A stretch of DNA of 8,989 bases, taken from JBGSLA01 sp965602785. GTDB taxonomy: Bacteria > Desulfobacterota > Desulfobaccia > Desulfobaccales > 0-14-0-80-60-11. The notes under the pieces were generated by a model. That model saw nothing but the letters and a program-made list of their open reading frames with translations. It did not search any database and had not been told where the DNA came from. The stretch lies in assembly GCA_965602785.1 (NCBI GenBank), contig CBFDAH010000119.1:1-8989 (forward strand), given 5' to 3'. The translations under genes and the position numbers were made by a program. Shown here piece after piece: positions 1 through 6,200 of this stretch (within the stretch, counting starts at the first letter, position 1; each line of letters opens with the position of its first letter).

Positions 1-2
1 CC

Positions 3-659
3 GGAACTCCCCAGGCCGGCCTGCAACCCGCCGGGACCAAGCCCGGGAGAAAAAAACCGGGAGCTCAGGGACTTACCCCAAGCGGCGTCAAGTTTGTGAA
101 ACCGGCCAAACCCGGAACCACCGCATCCCAGGGGCGCCTGAAAAAGACGTCCCCCTGGTCCAAGGCGGGCCAAAGTCCTCGGGCCGGTTTTACTTCAAAG
201 ACTCCCGGGCAGAAACCCCAGCAAAAGCGGCAGGCCCGGCCCCAGTTCCAGCGGCAGCCTCAAAAGCAACAGAAGAAGGTCACCTCCAGGCAGCCACAGA
301 GCTCCGGGGCCAGAACCACCAAGTTCAAACAGCCTCAGCGGCGCACCCAACCGCAGCAGCAACGCTTCCAGCGGCGGCCTCAGGTGCAGCAGCAGAAACG
401 TGTTCAGCCCCGGACCCAACAACGACAACAGGTACGCCAGCAGCCAAAGCAGCAACGGCGACCCCAGGTGAAAAAGCAGGGGAGCATCCAACCACGGCAA
501 CAGATGAGGCGGCAACCAAAGCGACAGGTACGGCAACAGCCGAGGCAACAGGTGCGGCGGCAACCAACCCGACAGGTACGACAGCAGCCGGAAGCTAAGT
601 CACGGTCGAAGCCGCCCCCTAAGAAGAAAACCCAACCCTACCAGAAAAAGACCAAGTAG
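3..659 (+). CDS. C-terminal part of a basic Gln/Arg/Pro-rich low-complexity protein (5' end outside window)
   Basis: I do not recognise the protein. The frame is open from the left edge of the window to the TAG at 657-659. The first internal start candidate, GTG at 96, has no Shine-Dalgarno sequence, and the 31 codons before it have the same Pro/Gly/Lys-rich character as those after it, so this is most likely the tail of a longer gene. Counting from GTG 96 there are 187 residues, dominated by Gln, Arg, Pro and Lys, with almost no acidic residues, no membrane segment and no visible folded domain. Residues 110-165 contain variants of RQQVRQQP, including two adjacent 16-residue units. Such disordered basic tails can bind RNA or other polyanions, for example as extensions of RNA helicases or pseudouridine synthases, but nothing here decides the parent enzyme. 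Its A-rich Gln/Lys codons differ from the C-ending codons of its neighbours. A strong terminator follows, so it probably ends its transcript. Confidence 0.6.
   Translation, partial: GTPQAGLQPAGTKPGRKKPGAQGLTPSGVKFVKPAKPGTTASQGRLKKTSPWSKAGQSPRAGFTSKTPGQKPQQKRQARPQFQRQPQKQQKKVTSRQPQSSGARTTKFKQPQRRTQPQQQRFQRRPQVQQQKRVQPRTQQRQQVRQQPKQQRRPQVKKQGSIQPRQQMRRQPKRQVRQQPRQQVRRQPTRQVRQQPEAKSRSKPPPKKKTQPYQKKTK
495..590 (+). repeat. Two tandem 48-bp units in the Gln/Arg-rich tail
   Basis: Units at 495-542 and 543-590 align without gaps and differ at about eight positions. Each encodes 16 residues of the pattern RQQ(M/V)RRQP(K/T)RQVRQQP. A diverged half unit, RQQVRQQP, is encoded at 423-446. The unit length is a multiple of three, so gain or loss of a unit would keep the reading frame. 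Confidence 0.75.
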
Positions 660-714
660 GACCACTAAGCAAAAACAATCTTTTCGACTTTCCTCCGGGC
701 TGCCTGGCTTTCGG

Positions 715-738
715 GCCGGGCCGCCCGGCTTTATTTTT
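715..738 (+). terminator. Intrinsic terminator after the basic-tail gene
   Basis: GCCGGG (715-720) and CCCGGC (724-729) form a perfect 6-bp GC stem with a 3-base loop, followed at once by a U-rich tract (TTTATTTTT, 730-738). It lies about 55 bases after the stop at 659 and well before the enolase start, so it should isolate the two genes. This is a classic rho-independent terminator. Confidence 0.85.
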
Positions 739-821
739 CCCCTAATCGTCTTCTCACCTTCGCCCGGTTTTTTTCCTGGCGTTTCTGTGGTAAAAAACGG
801 AAGAACCTGTTCGCCGCAGCC

Positions 822-864
822 CGGGGAATTCCTGGGGGTATCGTACCCGAGGGCCGGTTCCCCG
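822..864 (+). promoter_or_regulatory. Nested hairpin in the region just upstream of enolase
   Basis: CGGGGAA (822-828) is the exact complement of TTCCCCG (858-864). Inside it, GGGTA (836-840) pairs with TACCC (844-848) around a 3-base loop, with a further CCT/GGG pairing between the two stems. The structure ends about 40 bases before the enolase ribosome binding site and is not followed by a T tract. It could be a leader structure if transcription starts upstream of it, or a protein-binding dyad. I see no convincing -35/-10 pair in 739-903, so the transcript start is unknown. Confidence 0.4.
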
Positions 865-903
865 CGATAATGAGGCGCCGCGGCACACTCCCCCCACCGA
901 AAA

Positions 904-909
904 GGAGGT
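904..909 (+). promoter_or_regulatory. Strong ribosome binding site of enolase
   Basis: GGAGGT at 904-909, preceded by AAAA, sits 4 bases before the ATG at 914; the wider match AGGAGGT begins at 903. This is a near-perfect Shine-Dalgarno match and fixes the start. A C-rich stretch with ACTCC at 888-892 lies just upstream and could pair weakly with GGAG. Confidence 0.85.
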
Positions 910-913
910 AAGC

Positions 914-2200
914 ATGGCCGATATCCAGGCGATCAATTCCTGGGAGATTCTGGATTCCCGGGGATTCCCCACAGTCAGAGCGGAGGTGGTCTTGAGCGAT
1001 GGACACCGGGCCTCGGCCGCCGTGCCCTCCGGGGCTTCCACCGGCGAAGACGAAGCCCTGGAGCTTCGGGACGGCGAGCCCCGCTACCAGAAAAAAGGAG
1101 TGCGCCATGCCGTGAATAACGTCCGGGAGATCATCGCCCCGGCCCTCATGGGGCGCGACCCCCTGGAACAGGAGGCCATTGACGAGTACATGTGCACCCT
1201 GGACGGCACCCCCAACAAGAGCCGCCTGGGCGCCAACGCCATCCTGGCCGTGTCCATGGCCGTGGCCCGGGCCGGCGCCCTCGTCGCCCGCCAGCCCCTT
1301 TACCGCTATCTGGGAGGGGTAGCCGCAGCCACCCTGCCCATGCCTATGCTCAACATCATCAACGGCGGCGTCCACGCCACTAACAACCTGGACATCCAGG
1401 AGTTCATGATCATGCCCGTGGGCGCCCCTACCTTCGCCGAAGCCTGCCGCCTGGCCTCCGAGGTCTTCCACACCCTGAAAAAAGTCCTGATGTCCCGTGG
1501 CCTGGCCGCCGGAGTGGGGGATGAGGGGGGCTTTGCCCCGGACCTGACCTCTCACGAAGCTGCTCTGGACCTGATCCTGGAGGCCGTCGAGGAGACCGGT
1601 TATGCCCCCGGCCAAGACGTGGTCCTGGCCATGGACCCCGCCTCCTCCGAGTTCTACGACAAGGAGACCGGCCGCTATGTCTTCAAGAAGTCCGGGGGGC
1701 AAACCTTTAGTGACCAGGAAATGACGGCTTACTACCAGGACCTCATCTCCCGCTATCCCATCGTCTCCATTGAGGACGGCCTGGCCGAAGGAGACTGGGA
1801 CGGCTGGGTGCATTTCACCAAGACCCTGGGGGATAAAATCCAGATCGTGGGGGACGACCTCTTTGTCACCAATGTCAAATTCCTGCAAAAAGGCATCGAC
1901 TTGGGCGCGGCCAACGCCATCCTCATCAAGCTGAACCAGATCGGCACTGTCAGCGAAACCCTAGCAACCATTGCCCTGGCCCGCCGCCACGGCTACCGCA
2001 CCGTCGTTTCCCACCGCTCCGGAGAGACGGAGGACACCTTCATCGCCGACCTGGCGGTGGCCACCAACTCCGGCCAGATCAAGACCGGCTCCATGTCCCG
2101 CTCCGAACGCATCGCCAAATATAACCGGCTCATGATCATCGAAGCGGAACTGGGGCCCACCGCCCGCTTCAAGGAAGACCCCTACTGGGTCCGCACCTGA
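914..2200 (+). CDS. eno: Enolase (phosphopyruvate hydratase)
   Basis: Cytosolic glycolytic enzyme that interconverts 2-phosphoglycerate and phosphoenolpyruvate, Mg-dependent and usually a homodimer or octamer. The protein is full length at 428 residues, normal for bacterial enolases. It begins with the expected IxxWEILDSRGFPTV segment (residues 7-21), then SGASTG (39-44), NKSRLGANAILAVS (101-114) and GGVHATNNLDIQEFM (151-165). Active-site residues expected from the family are present: E163, E204 in GDEGGFAP, metal ligands D241, E287 (in SIEDGL) and D314 (in GDD), K339 in IKLNQIGT and H367-R368-S369. The C-terminal GSMSRSERIAKYN motif (392-404) is intact. The start is set by the strong ribosome binding site. 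It stands alone, separated from the upstream gene by a terminator and convergent with the next gene. Nothing suggests damage or transfer. Confidence 0.98.
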   Translation: MADIQAINSWEILDSRGFPTVRAEVVLSDGHRASAAVPSGASTGEDEALELRDGEPRYQKKGVRHAVNNVREIIAPALMGRDPLEQEAIDEYMCTLDGTPNKSRLGANAILAVSMAVARAGALVARQPLYRYLGGVAAATLPMPMLNIINGGVHATNNLDIQEFMIMPVGAPTFAEACRLASEVFHTLKKVLMSRGLAAGVGDEGGFAPDLTSHEAALDLILEAVEETGYAPGQDVVLAMDPASSEFYDKETGRYVFKKSGGQTFSDQEMTAYYQDLISRYPIVSIEDGLAEGDWDGWVHFTKTLGDKIQIVGDDLFVTNVKFLQKGIDLGAANAILIKLNQIGTVSETLATIALARRHGYRTVVSHRSGETEDTFIADLAVATNSGQIKTGSMSRSERIAKYNRLMIIEAELGPTARFKEDPYWVRT

Positions 2201-2223
2201 AGCCCCTTTCTTTTGCAAGCGGG

Positions 2224-2257
2224 GGGAGGGCCAGGGAACAGTGCTCCCTGCCCTCCC
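2224..2257. terminator. Hairpin between convergent enolase and CDF genes
   Basis: GGGAGGGCCAGGGA (2224-2237) pairs with TCCCTGCCCTCCC (2245-2257), 13 base pairs with a single bulged C and a 7-base loop. It begins 24 bases after the enolase stop and lies 7 bases beyond the CDF stop codon on the other strand. Neither side has a strong T run (TTAAAATTA on the plus side), but the stem is very stable and its position between two converging genes makes a shared bidirectional terminator the best reading. Confidence 0.7.
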
Positions 2258-2263
2258 TTAAAA

Positions 2264-3199
2264 TTACTCTCGAATAGGGTAGGAAATGTTGAGTCGCAGG
2301 GGACATTCGCACGTTGCGGCGTCTTTCGTCTCCCGGCGGATGAGGCAGGGTTCCGGGTGTATAAAAATGCGGGCCCCGGGAAAGCGTTCCTTGATGCGGT
2401 CCTCGAGCTTGTCGCACAGGCGGTGGATTTCCTCCAGGGTCTCCCAGCGGCATACGGTGAGGGTGAGATCCAGATACCGCACCGGCCCGGCCTTGCGGCT
2501 GACAATCTCCTTGAGCTCCAGGTAAGGTGTGACCTGAGCCACGATGTGGCGCACCGCTTCCTCTTCTTCCGTCGGCAAGCGCGTGTCCAGCAGGCCATGC
2601 AGGGCCCCGTGGGTGACCTTCGCCCCGACCCACAGGATGACCACCCCCACCGCCAACCCCGCCCCGGTGTCGAAAAGATGATGTCCGGTAAAATAATAGC
2701 CCGCCAACCCGACCAGCGCCCCTAATGAGGTATAGACATCGGTGCTGAGATGGGCCGCGTCAGCCTCCAGGGCCACCGAGTCGAAGCGTCGGGCGGCCCG
2801 CCTCAGGGCCCAGGACACCCCGAGGTTCACCAGGGCCGAGCCGGCCAGGACGGCAATTCCCAGGGGCACGTAGGTCACGGCCACCGGCGTAAACAGCCGC
2901 CGGCCCGACTCATAGATAACCGCCAGGGCTACTCCCAGGATGAGGAGGCCTTCCAGAAAGGCGCTGACGTTTTCCCATTTGCCATGGCCGTAGGGGTGCT
3001 CCCGGTCGGGAGGATGCGCCGCAAAACGGAGGGACAGCCAGGCAATGAACGACGCCAAGAGGTCCAGGGCGCTGTGCAGAGCCTCGCTCAACAGCGCCAC
3101 ACTGCCGCTCGCCAGGGCTGCCAAGATTTTCACCGTCACCAACACCGTGTTGGAGGCGACACTGACCAGCGCAGCCCGTGTAGGAGTGGAAAAAAGCAT
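2264..3199 (-). CDS. Cation diffusion facilitator (CDF) family metal efflux transporter
   Basis: Inner-membrane divalent-cation/proton antiporter of 311 residues, the usual CDF size. The N-terminal part has about six hydrophobic segments. The transport site expected in TM2 is HSALD (H42, D46) and in TM5 HLSTD (H150, D154). In characterised CDFs an HxxxD/HxxxD pair is typical of Zn/Cd transporters, whereas FieF-type iron/zinc proteins have DxxxD in TM2, so zinc is my inference. The conserved HPYGHGKWENVSAF loop (residues 68-82) is present, as is LLDTRLPTEEE (203-213) leading into the cytoplasmic ferredoxin-like domain (about 212-285). A Cys-rich tail (C285, C297, C299) follows it. Start at the ATG at 3199 fits the family; its ribosome binding site is weak (GCGAG). 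It appears to be a single-gene unit with a 235-bp upstream gap. Confidence 0.93.
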   Translation of the reverse strand: MLFSTPTRAALVSVASNTVLVTVKILAALASGSVALLSEALHSALDLLASFIAWLSLRFAAHPPDREHPYGHGKWENVSAFLEGLLILGVALAVIYESGRRLFTPVAVTYVPLGIAVLAGSALVNLGVSWALRRAARRFDSVALEADAAHLSTDVYTSLGALVGLAGYYFTGHHLFDTGAGLAVGVVILWVGAKVTHGALHGLLDTRLPTEEEEAVRHIVAQVTPYLELKEIVSRKAGPVRYLDLTLTVCRWETLEEIHRLCDKLEDRIKERFPGARIFIHPEPCLIRRETKDAATCECPLRLNISYPIRE

Positions 3200-3251
3200 C
3201 GTTCTCGCTAAATACTCAGTTCAGGGACAGCCGGGAGGCCGGCAACCCGAT

Positions 3252-3265
3252 TTGAGGCGCCTCAA
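3252..3265. promoter_or_regulatory. Perfect 14-bp palindrome upstream of the CDF gene, candidate operator
   Basis: TTGAGGCGCCTCAA is a perfect palindrome centred about 60 bases upstream of the CDF start. The 8-mer CAACCCGA occurs on each side of it (3243-3250 and 3263-3270), the second copy overlapping its right end. Size and position fit a dimeric regulator's operator, for instance a metal-responsive one, but I cannot match it to a known consensus and see no clear promoter elements around it. Confidence 0.35.
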
Positions 3266-3282
3266 CCCGAAGCCCGCCAACT

Positions 3283-3355
3283 CCCCTTTCCCTTAAACGA
3301 GAGCCCGGGCATCCTGATGGTGCTCCGGAAAATGTTCTAGGCTAAGGGAAAGGGG
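3283..3355. repeat. Perfect 13-bp inverted repeat with 47-base spacer
   Basis: CCCCTTTCCCTTA (3283-3295) is exactly complementary to TAAGGGAAAGGGG (3343-3355). The spacer contains its own possible hairpin, GAGC (3301-3304) with GCTC (3322-3325), and the palindrome GCCCGGGC (3303-3310). It sits between the end of the Mla/TPR operon and the CDF promoter region, both on the minus strand. It could end the operon transcript as a long stem, or be a dispersed repeat. There is no T run on either side and no obvious target-site duplication. Confidence 0.55.
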
Positions 3356-3434
3356 GCAGGGGTTAGCGGCTTCAGAAATCTCGCCTGGTAAACCCCCGGC
3401 CCCCTCTCCTTCGGGCTCTGTCCAACAATCTCGG

Positions 3435-4289
3435 TTATTTCCTGCCCTTCGGCTGCAACAAGCCTTTCAATTCCTCCGCCTTTTTACTCTGGCCCCGGGC
3501 CTCATAAAGGTTCAGGAGGCGCTCGCCGTAACGCCGGGCCAAAGTGTGGTACCTCTGGGCCAGGGCCAGGCGGGTCAGACCGTCCAGGGCGTCGATGATG
3601 CCACTCGTCATCTCCTGGCGGCGGAACTCCTTCAGAGCCATAGCCAGGTAGCGGCGGGAGGCATTGTAATCCAGTAAATCCAGGTAGATACGGCCCAGGC
3701 GCACCCAGCGCACCGCCATGCCGGCCCGGTTTCTCTTGGCTTTATCCACGGCCAGGGCCTGCTGGTAGAGGCCCAAGGCTTGTTGAAAATCCTGGCGCTG
3801 CCGGGCCACGTCCCCCTGGCGGGTCAGGGTGAGGGCCAGGAGCGGCCCCGGAGGCAGCTTACTGGCATAGCCCATAGCCTCCTGATAGAGATTTTCGGCC
3901 TCGTGCCAATTCCCTAAGGCGGCGTATACCGTCCCCAGATTGTTCAGGGCCTCGCATATGCCTTCCGGCTCGCCGATATCTTTCTGGATGGTCAGGGCCT
4001 CCTGATAGTATTGCCGGGCCTCCTTCAGGCCCCCCTGCTCCTGGGCGATGGCCCCCAGGTTGTTCAGGTTAGCGGCAATGCCCGGACGGTGGTCGATGAG
4101 GCGGTTCATCTTCAGGGCCTGGGAAAATTTCTCCCGGGCCAGGTACCAGCGGGACTCACGGTAATACTGGTAGCCCGCGTCGTTCAGCTTCACCGCCTCC
4201 AGACGCAGGTCGGGTAATCCTGTCTTGGCCCCGCCGCATCCCACCGCCAGACAACACATCAGCCAGAGGCATAAACGGTGCCACTTCAC
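3435..4289 (-). CDS. TPR-repeat lipoprotein, fourth gene of the Mla-type operon
   Basis: A predicted secreted, lipid-anchored helical scaffold. I place the start at GTG 4289, because translation from there opens with a signal peptide (KWHR, then a hydrophobic run) ending in LAVGC. C18 would be the lipidated cysteine, and GGTGA lies 8 bases upstream. A longer frame from ATG 4466 would overlap mlaD by about 100 bases and begins with an Arg/Cys-rich stretch that reads as a shadow of mlaD. The 284-residue product has about six tetratricopeptide units near residues 35-62, 75-102, 115-142, 153-182, 193-222 and 233-261, with typical LNNLG...A..YYQEAL patterns. TPRs mediate protein-protein contacts. 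It follows mlaD by 73 bases on the same strand, so a structural or assembly role with the lipid transporter is plausible but unproven. Whether it stays at the inner membrane or moves to the outer membrane cannot be told. Confidence 0.8.
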   Translation of the reverse strand: MKWHRLCLWLMCCLAVGCGGAKTGLPDLRLEAVKLNDAGYQYYRESRWYLAREKFSQALKMNRLIDHRPGIAANLNNLGAIAQEQGGLKEARQYYQEALTIQKDIGEPEGICEALNNLGTVYAALGNWHEAENLYQEAMGYASKLPPGPLLALTLTRQGDVARQRQDFQQALGLYQQALAVDKAKRNRAGMAVRWVRLGRIYLDLLDYNASRRYLAMALKEFRRQEMTSGIIDALDGLTRLALAQRYHTLARRYGERLLNLYEARGQSKKAEELKGLLQPKGRK

Positions 4290-4362
4290 GAGAATATCAC
4301 CCACAGCAGAATCCGATTCAGGAACATAGCGTACTTTCACCGCGTGAATGTGGGCCTTAGGA

Positions 4363-5370
4363 TTAATTAATTTCCCGTTCCACCCGGATGGTGCGCTCCT
4401 TGGCCTTGGGCACGCGGCGGCGCAGGAGCGGCAGCTTCTGGGCCGCCTCAGCCACCTTGTCCGCATCGGCGAAGGCTGTCTGGCCGGTGATCACCAGGTC
4501 CGGGAGCCCTTTCCCGGCCTTGTCCAGGTTGTCCAGGAAGGAGTCCACTTTCTGAAAAATGCCTGGCAGCTTGGTGGCCACCTCGGCCACCGGCGCGGAG
4601 CCCCGTCGCAAATTAGCGGATGTCTCTTGAAAATTCTTCAGGGTTTGCTGGAGCGTCGCCTTGAAGGCCGGATCGTGGATTACAGTGCCCAAAGCCCCCT
4701 CGGGTTTGCTCAGACTGTCGGTAAACTTCCGGATGTCGATCATGGTGTCGGTGGCCTCTTTATAAAGGACCGGATCGTTGACCAACAATCCCAGCGTGCC
4801 CTTCCCCTGGTTGATGGACTGAAAAGCGTCTTTGATGTTGGCCAGGGCCAGGTTGAAATCCCCCTGGGGCTTGGCTAGATTATCGGTGATCTTTACCAGG
4901 TTTTTTGCAACTGTCTGGATATGCTCCAGGGAAGGGGTGGCCTTGGCCAGGAGTTCCTGGAGGTCCATGGGCTCCATTCCCGCCATCATCCCCCCCGGCG
5001 GCAGGACTGGCTTGTCCGGGGTACCCGCGGTTAGGTCGAGACTGCGGTCCCCCAGAAGCCCAATCATGCCGATGCTGACCTTGCTGTCCTCCCGGATCCG
5101 GTCTTTGTATTTCTCCAGAACATTGAAGACCACTAGAATTTTACCGTCAGACCTCACCGTGGCGTTTGAGACACTACCCACCGTGACCCCGGCCAGGCGG
5201 ACCTCGGAGCCTCTTTTCAAACCACTGATGTTTGTAAAGACGGCCCGGTACTCAAGGTAATTCTGCCACAGGCCTTCCTCTTGGGCGATGATGATCACCA
5301 TGATGCTAAGGGCCACCAGGGAGGCCACCACGAAGAGGCCGACGATGGTTTCGTACTTCCGGGAGATCAT
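4363..5370 (-). CDS. mlaD: MlaD-like MCE-domain periplasmic lipid-binding subunit
   Basis: Membrane-anchored component of an MCE-type ABC transporter that forms a ring carrying phospholipids between the inner membrane and the periplasm. The N-terminus has one transmembrane helix (residues 9-29) after MISRKYE. The MCE/MlaD domain follows (about 40-118), with the typical FTNISGLKRGSEVRLAGV segment and the GLLGDRSLDL strand. At 335 residues it is much longer than E. coli MlaD (about 183). The extension is mostly helical and contains two related motifs, GTLGLLVNDPVLY (191-203) and GALGTVIHDPAFK (226-238), a pattern common in long MlaD homologues. The tail is basic. The start codon overlaps the mlaF stop as ATGA, with AGAGGA 9 bases upstream, indicating coupled translation. 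The mlaD symbol is by family; the substrate could be another lipid. Confidence 0.92.
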   Translation of the reverse strand: MISRKYETIVGLFVVASLVALSIMVIIIAQEEGLWQNYLEYRAVFTNISGLKRGSEVRLAGVTVGSVSNATVRSDGKILVVFNVLEKYKDRIREDSKVSIGMIGLLGDRSLDLTAGTPDKPVLPPGGMMAGMEPMDLQELLAKATPSLEHIQTVAKNLVKITDNLAKPQGDFNLALANIKDAFQSINQGKGTLGLLVNDPVLYKEATDTMIDIRKFTDSLSKPEGALGTVIHDPAFKATLQQTLKNFQETSANLRRGSAPVAEVATKLPGIFQKVDSFLDNLDKAGKGLPDLVITGQTAFADADKVAEAAQKLPLLRRRVPKAKERTIRVEREIN

Positions 5371-6200
5371 AGGTTGGATTCCTCTTGGCTATCTTTATGA
5401 AGGAAACGCCGGGCCTCCGTCTCGGGCGACTCCCAGAATTCCTGAACAGTACCCAAAAACGCAATGCTCCCCTGATACAACAGGGCCACCCGGTCGGCTA
5501 CCATTTCCATGAGGCGCAAATCATGGGTGACCACGATGGAGGTGACTTTCAGGGTCTCCTGGAGTTGGCGCATGAGGCCGCAGATTTCGTCCCCGGTAAT
5601 GGGGTCCAGGCCCGAGGTGGGCTCGTCATAAATGATAATCTTCGGGTCCAGGGCCAGGCTGCGGGCCAACGCCGCCCGGCGCTTCATGCCCCCGGACAGG
5701 GCCGCCGGGTCGAGGTCGATCACCCCTTTCAAGCCCACCTGGGAGAGCTTCCGCCGCACCCGCGCGTCGATTTCCTTTTCCGGCCAGTGGGTATGTTGCT
5801 CCATGGGAAAGGCCACGTTCTCTCCCACGGTCATAAAATCATAGAGGGCCGAGCCTTGAAAGAGATACCCGGTGCTCAGGCGCAGCTCCCGCCAATCCTC
5901 ATCACTTTTGAATTGGGTAACCTCCACCCCCGCCACCGTGAGGGCGCCTTCATCCGGGAGAGTGAGACCCACCAGCATGCTGGTCATCACCGTCTTGCCG
6001 GAGCCGCTGCGGCCTAAAATGACCATGGTCTCCCCGGGGAAGATTTCCAGATTGATATTCTGCAAGACCATGTAGTCGTCGAAATACTTGGAGATGCCCT
6101 GGTAAATGATCAGGGCTTGCGAAGGGGCTGCGGCGGCCAGGAGGGACCCTGGCCTTTCTTCAACCCCAGATGAGGAGCGTGAGTTTGGTGAGAAAGACAT
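5367..6200 (-). CDS. mlaF: MlaF-like ABC transporter ATPase
   Basis: Cytoplasmic ATPase that powers the MlaE/MlaD lipid transporter. All nucleotide-binding motifs are intact: Walker A GRSGSGKT (63-70), Q-loop Q115, signature LSGGMKRRAALAR (168-180), Walker B IIIYDEP (188-194), D-loop SGLD and H-loop H226. The family's GGMKRR form of the signature region helps distinguish it from ordinary ABC importers. It is 277 residues. The ABC core starts near residue 29, so the first 28 residues (Ser/Ala-rich) are an extension not usual in MlaF. The ATG at 6200 overlaps mlaE by 41 bases and lacks a clear ribosome binding site, so the true start may lie further in; a CTG at residue 30 just before IIYQGISK is one possibility. 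It overlaps mlaD by four bases. Confidence 0.94.
   Translation of the reverse strand: MSFSPNSRSSSGVEERPGSLLAAAAPSQALIIYQGISKYFDDYMVLQNINLEIFPGETMVILGRSGSGKTVMTSMLVGLTLPDEGALTVAGVEVTQFKSDEDWRELRLSTGYLFQGSALYDFMTVGENVAFPMEQHTHWPEKEIDARVRRKLSQVGLKGVIDLDPAALSGGMKRRAALARSLALDPKIIIYDEPTSGLDPITGDEICGLMRQLQETLKVTSIVVTHDLRLMEMVADRVALLYQGSIAFLGTVQEFWESPETEARRFLHKDSQEESNL

Noticed and set aside
195..563. Leu/Pro-rich antisense frames opposite the Gln/Arg-rich gene
   Set aside because: The Leu-rich composition is simply the complement of repeated CAG, CGG and CCG codons. They resemble a membrane protein only by composition and have no start signals.
423..590. Possible CRISPR-like or tandem-array structure in the left gene
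   Set aside because: The repeats are adjacent, in frame, degenerate and have no spacers. They are coding repeats.
731..1888. A 385-codon open frame on the minus strand opposite enolase
   Set aside because: It is antisense to an intact enolase and overlaps its leader and hairpin. The product is Gly/His-rich without domain features.
4336..4348. Short dyad TTCAC-CGC-GTGAA between mlaD and the TPR gene
   Set aside because: A 5-bp stem with a 3-base loop is common by chance, and it has no T tract and no clear link to a promoter.
4290..4466. N-terminal extension of the TPR protein up to ATG 4466
   Set aside because: It would overlap mlaD by about 100 bases, begins with Arg/Cys-rich shadow sequence, and would bury the lipoprotein signal peptide that starts at GTG 4289.
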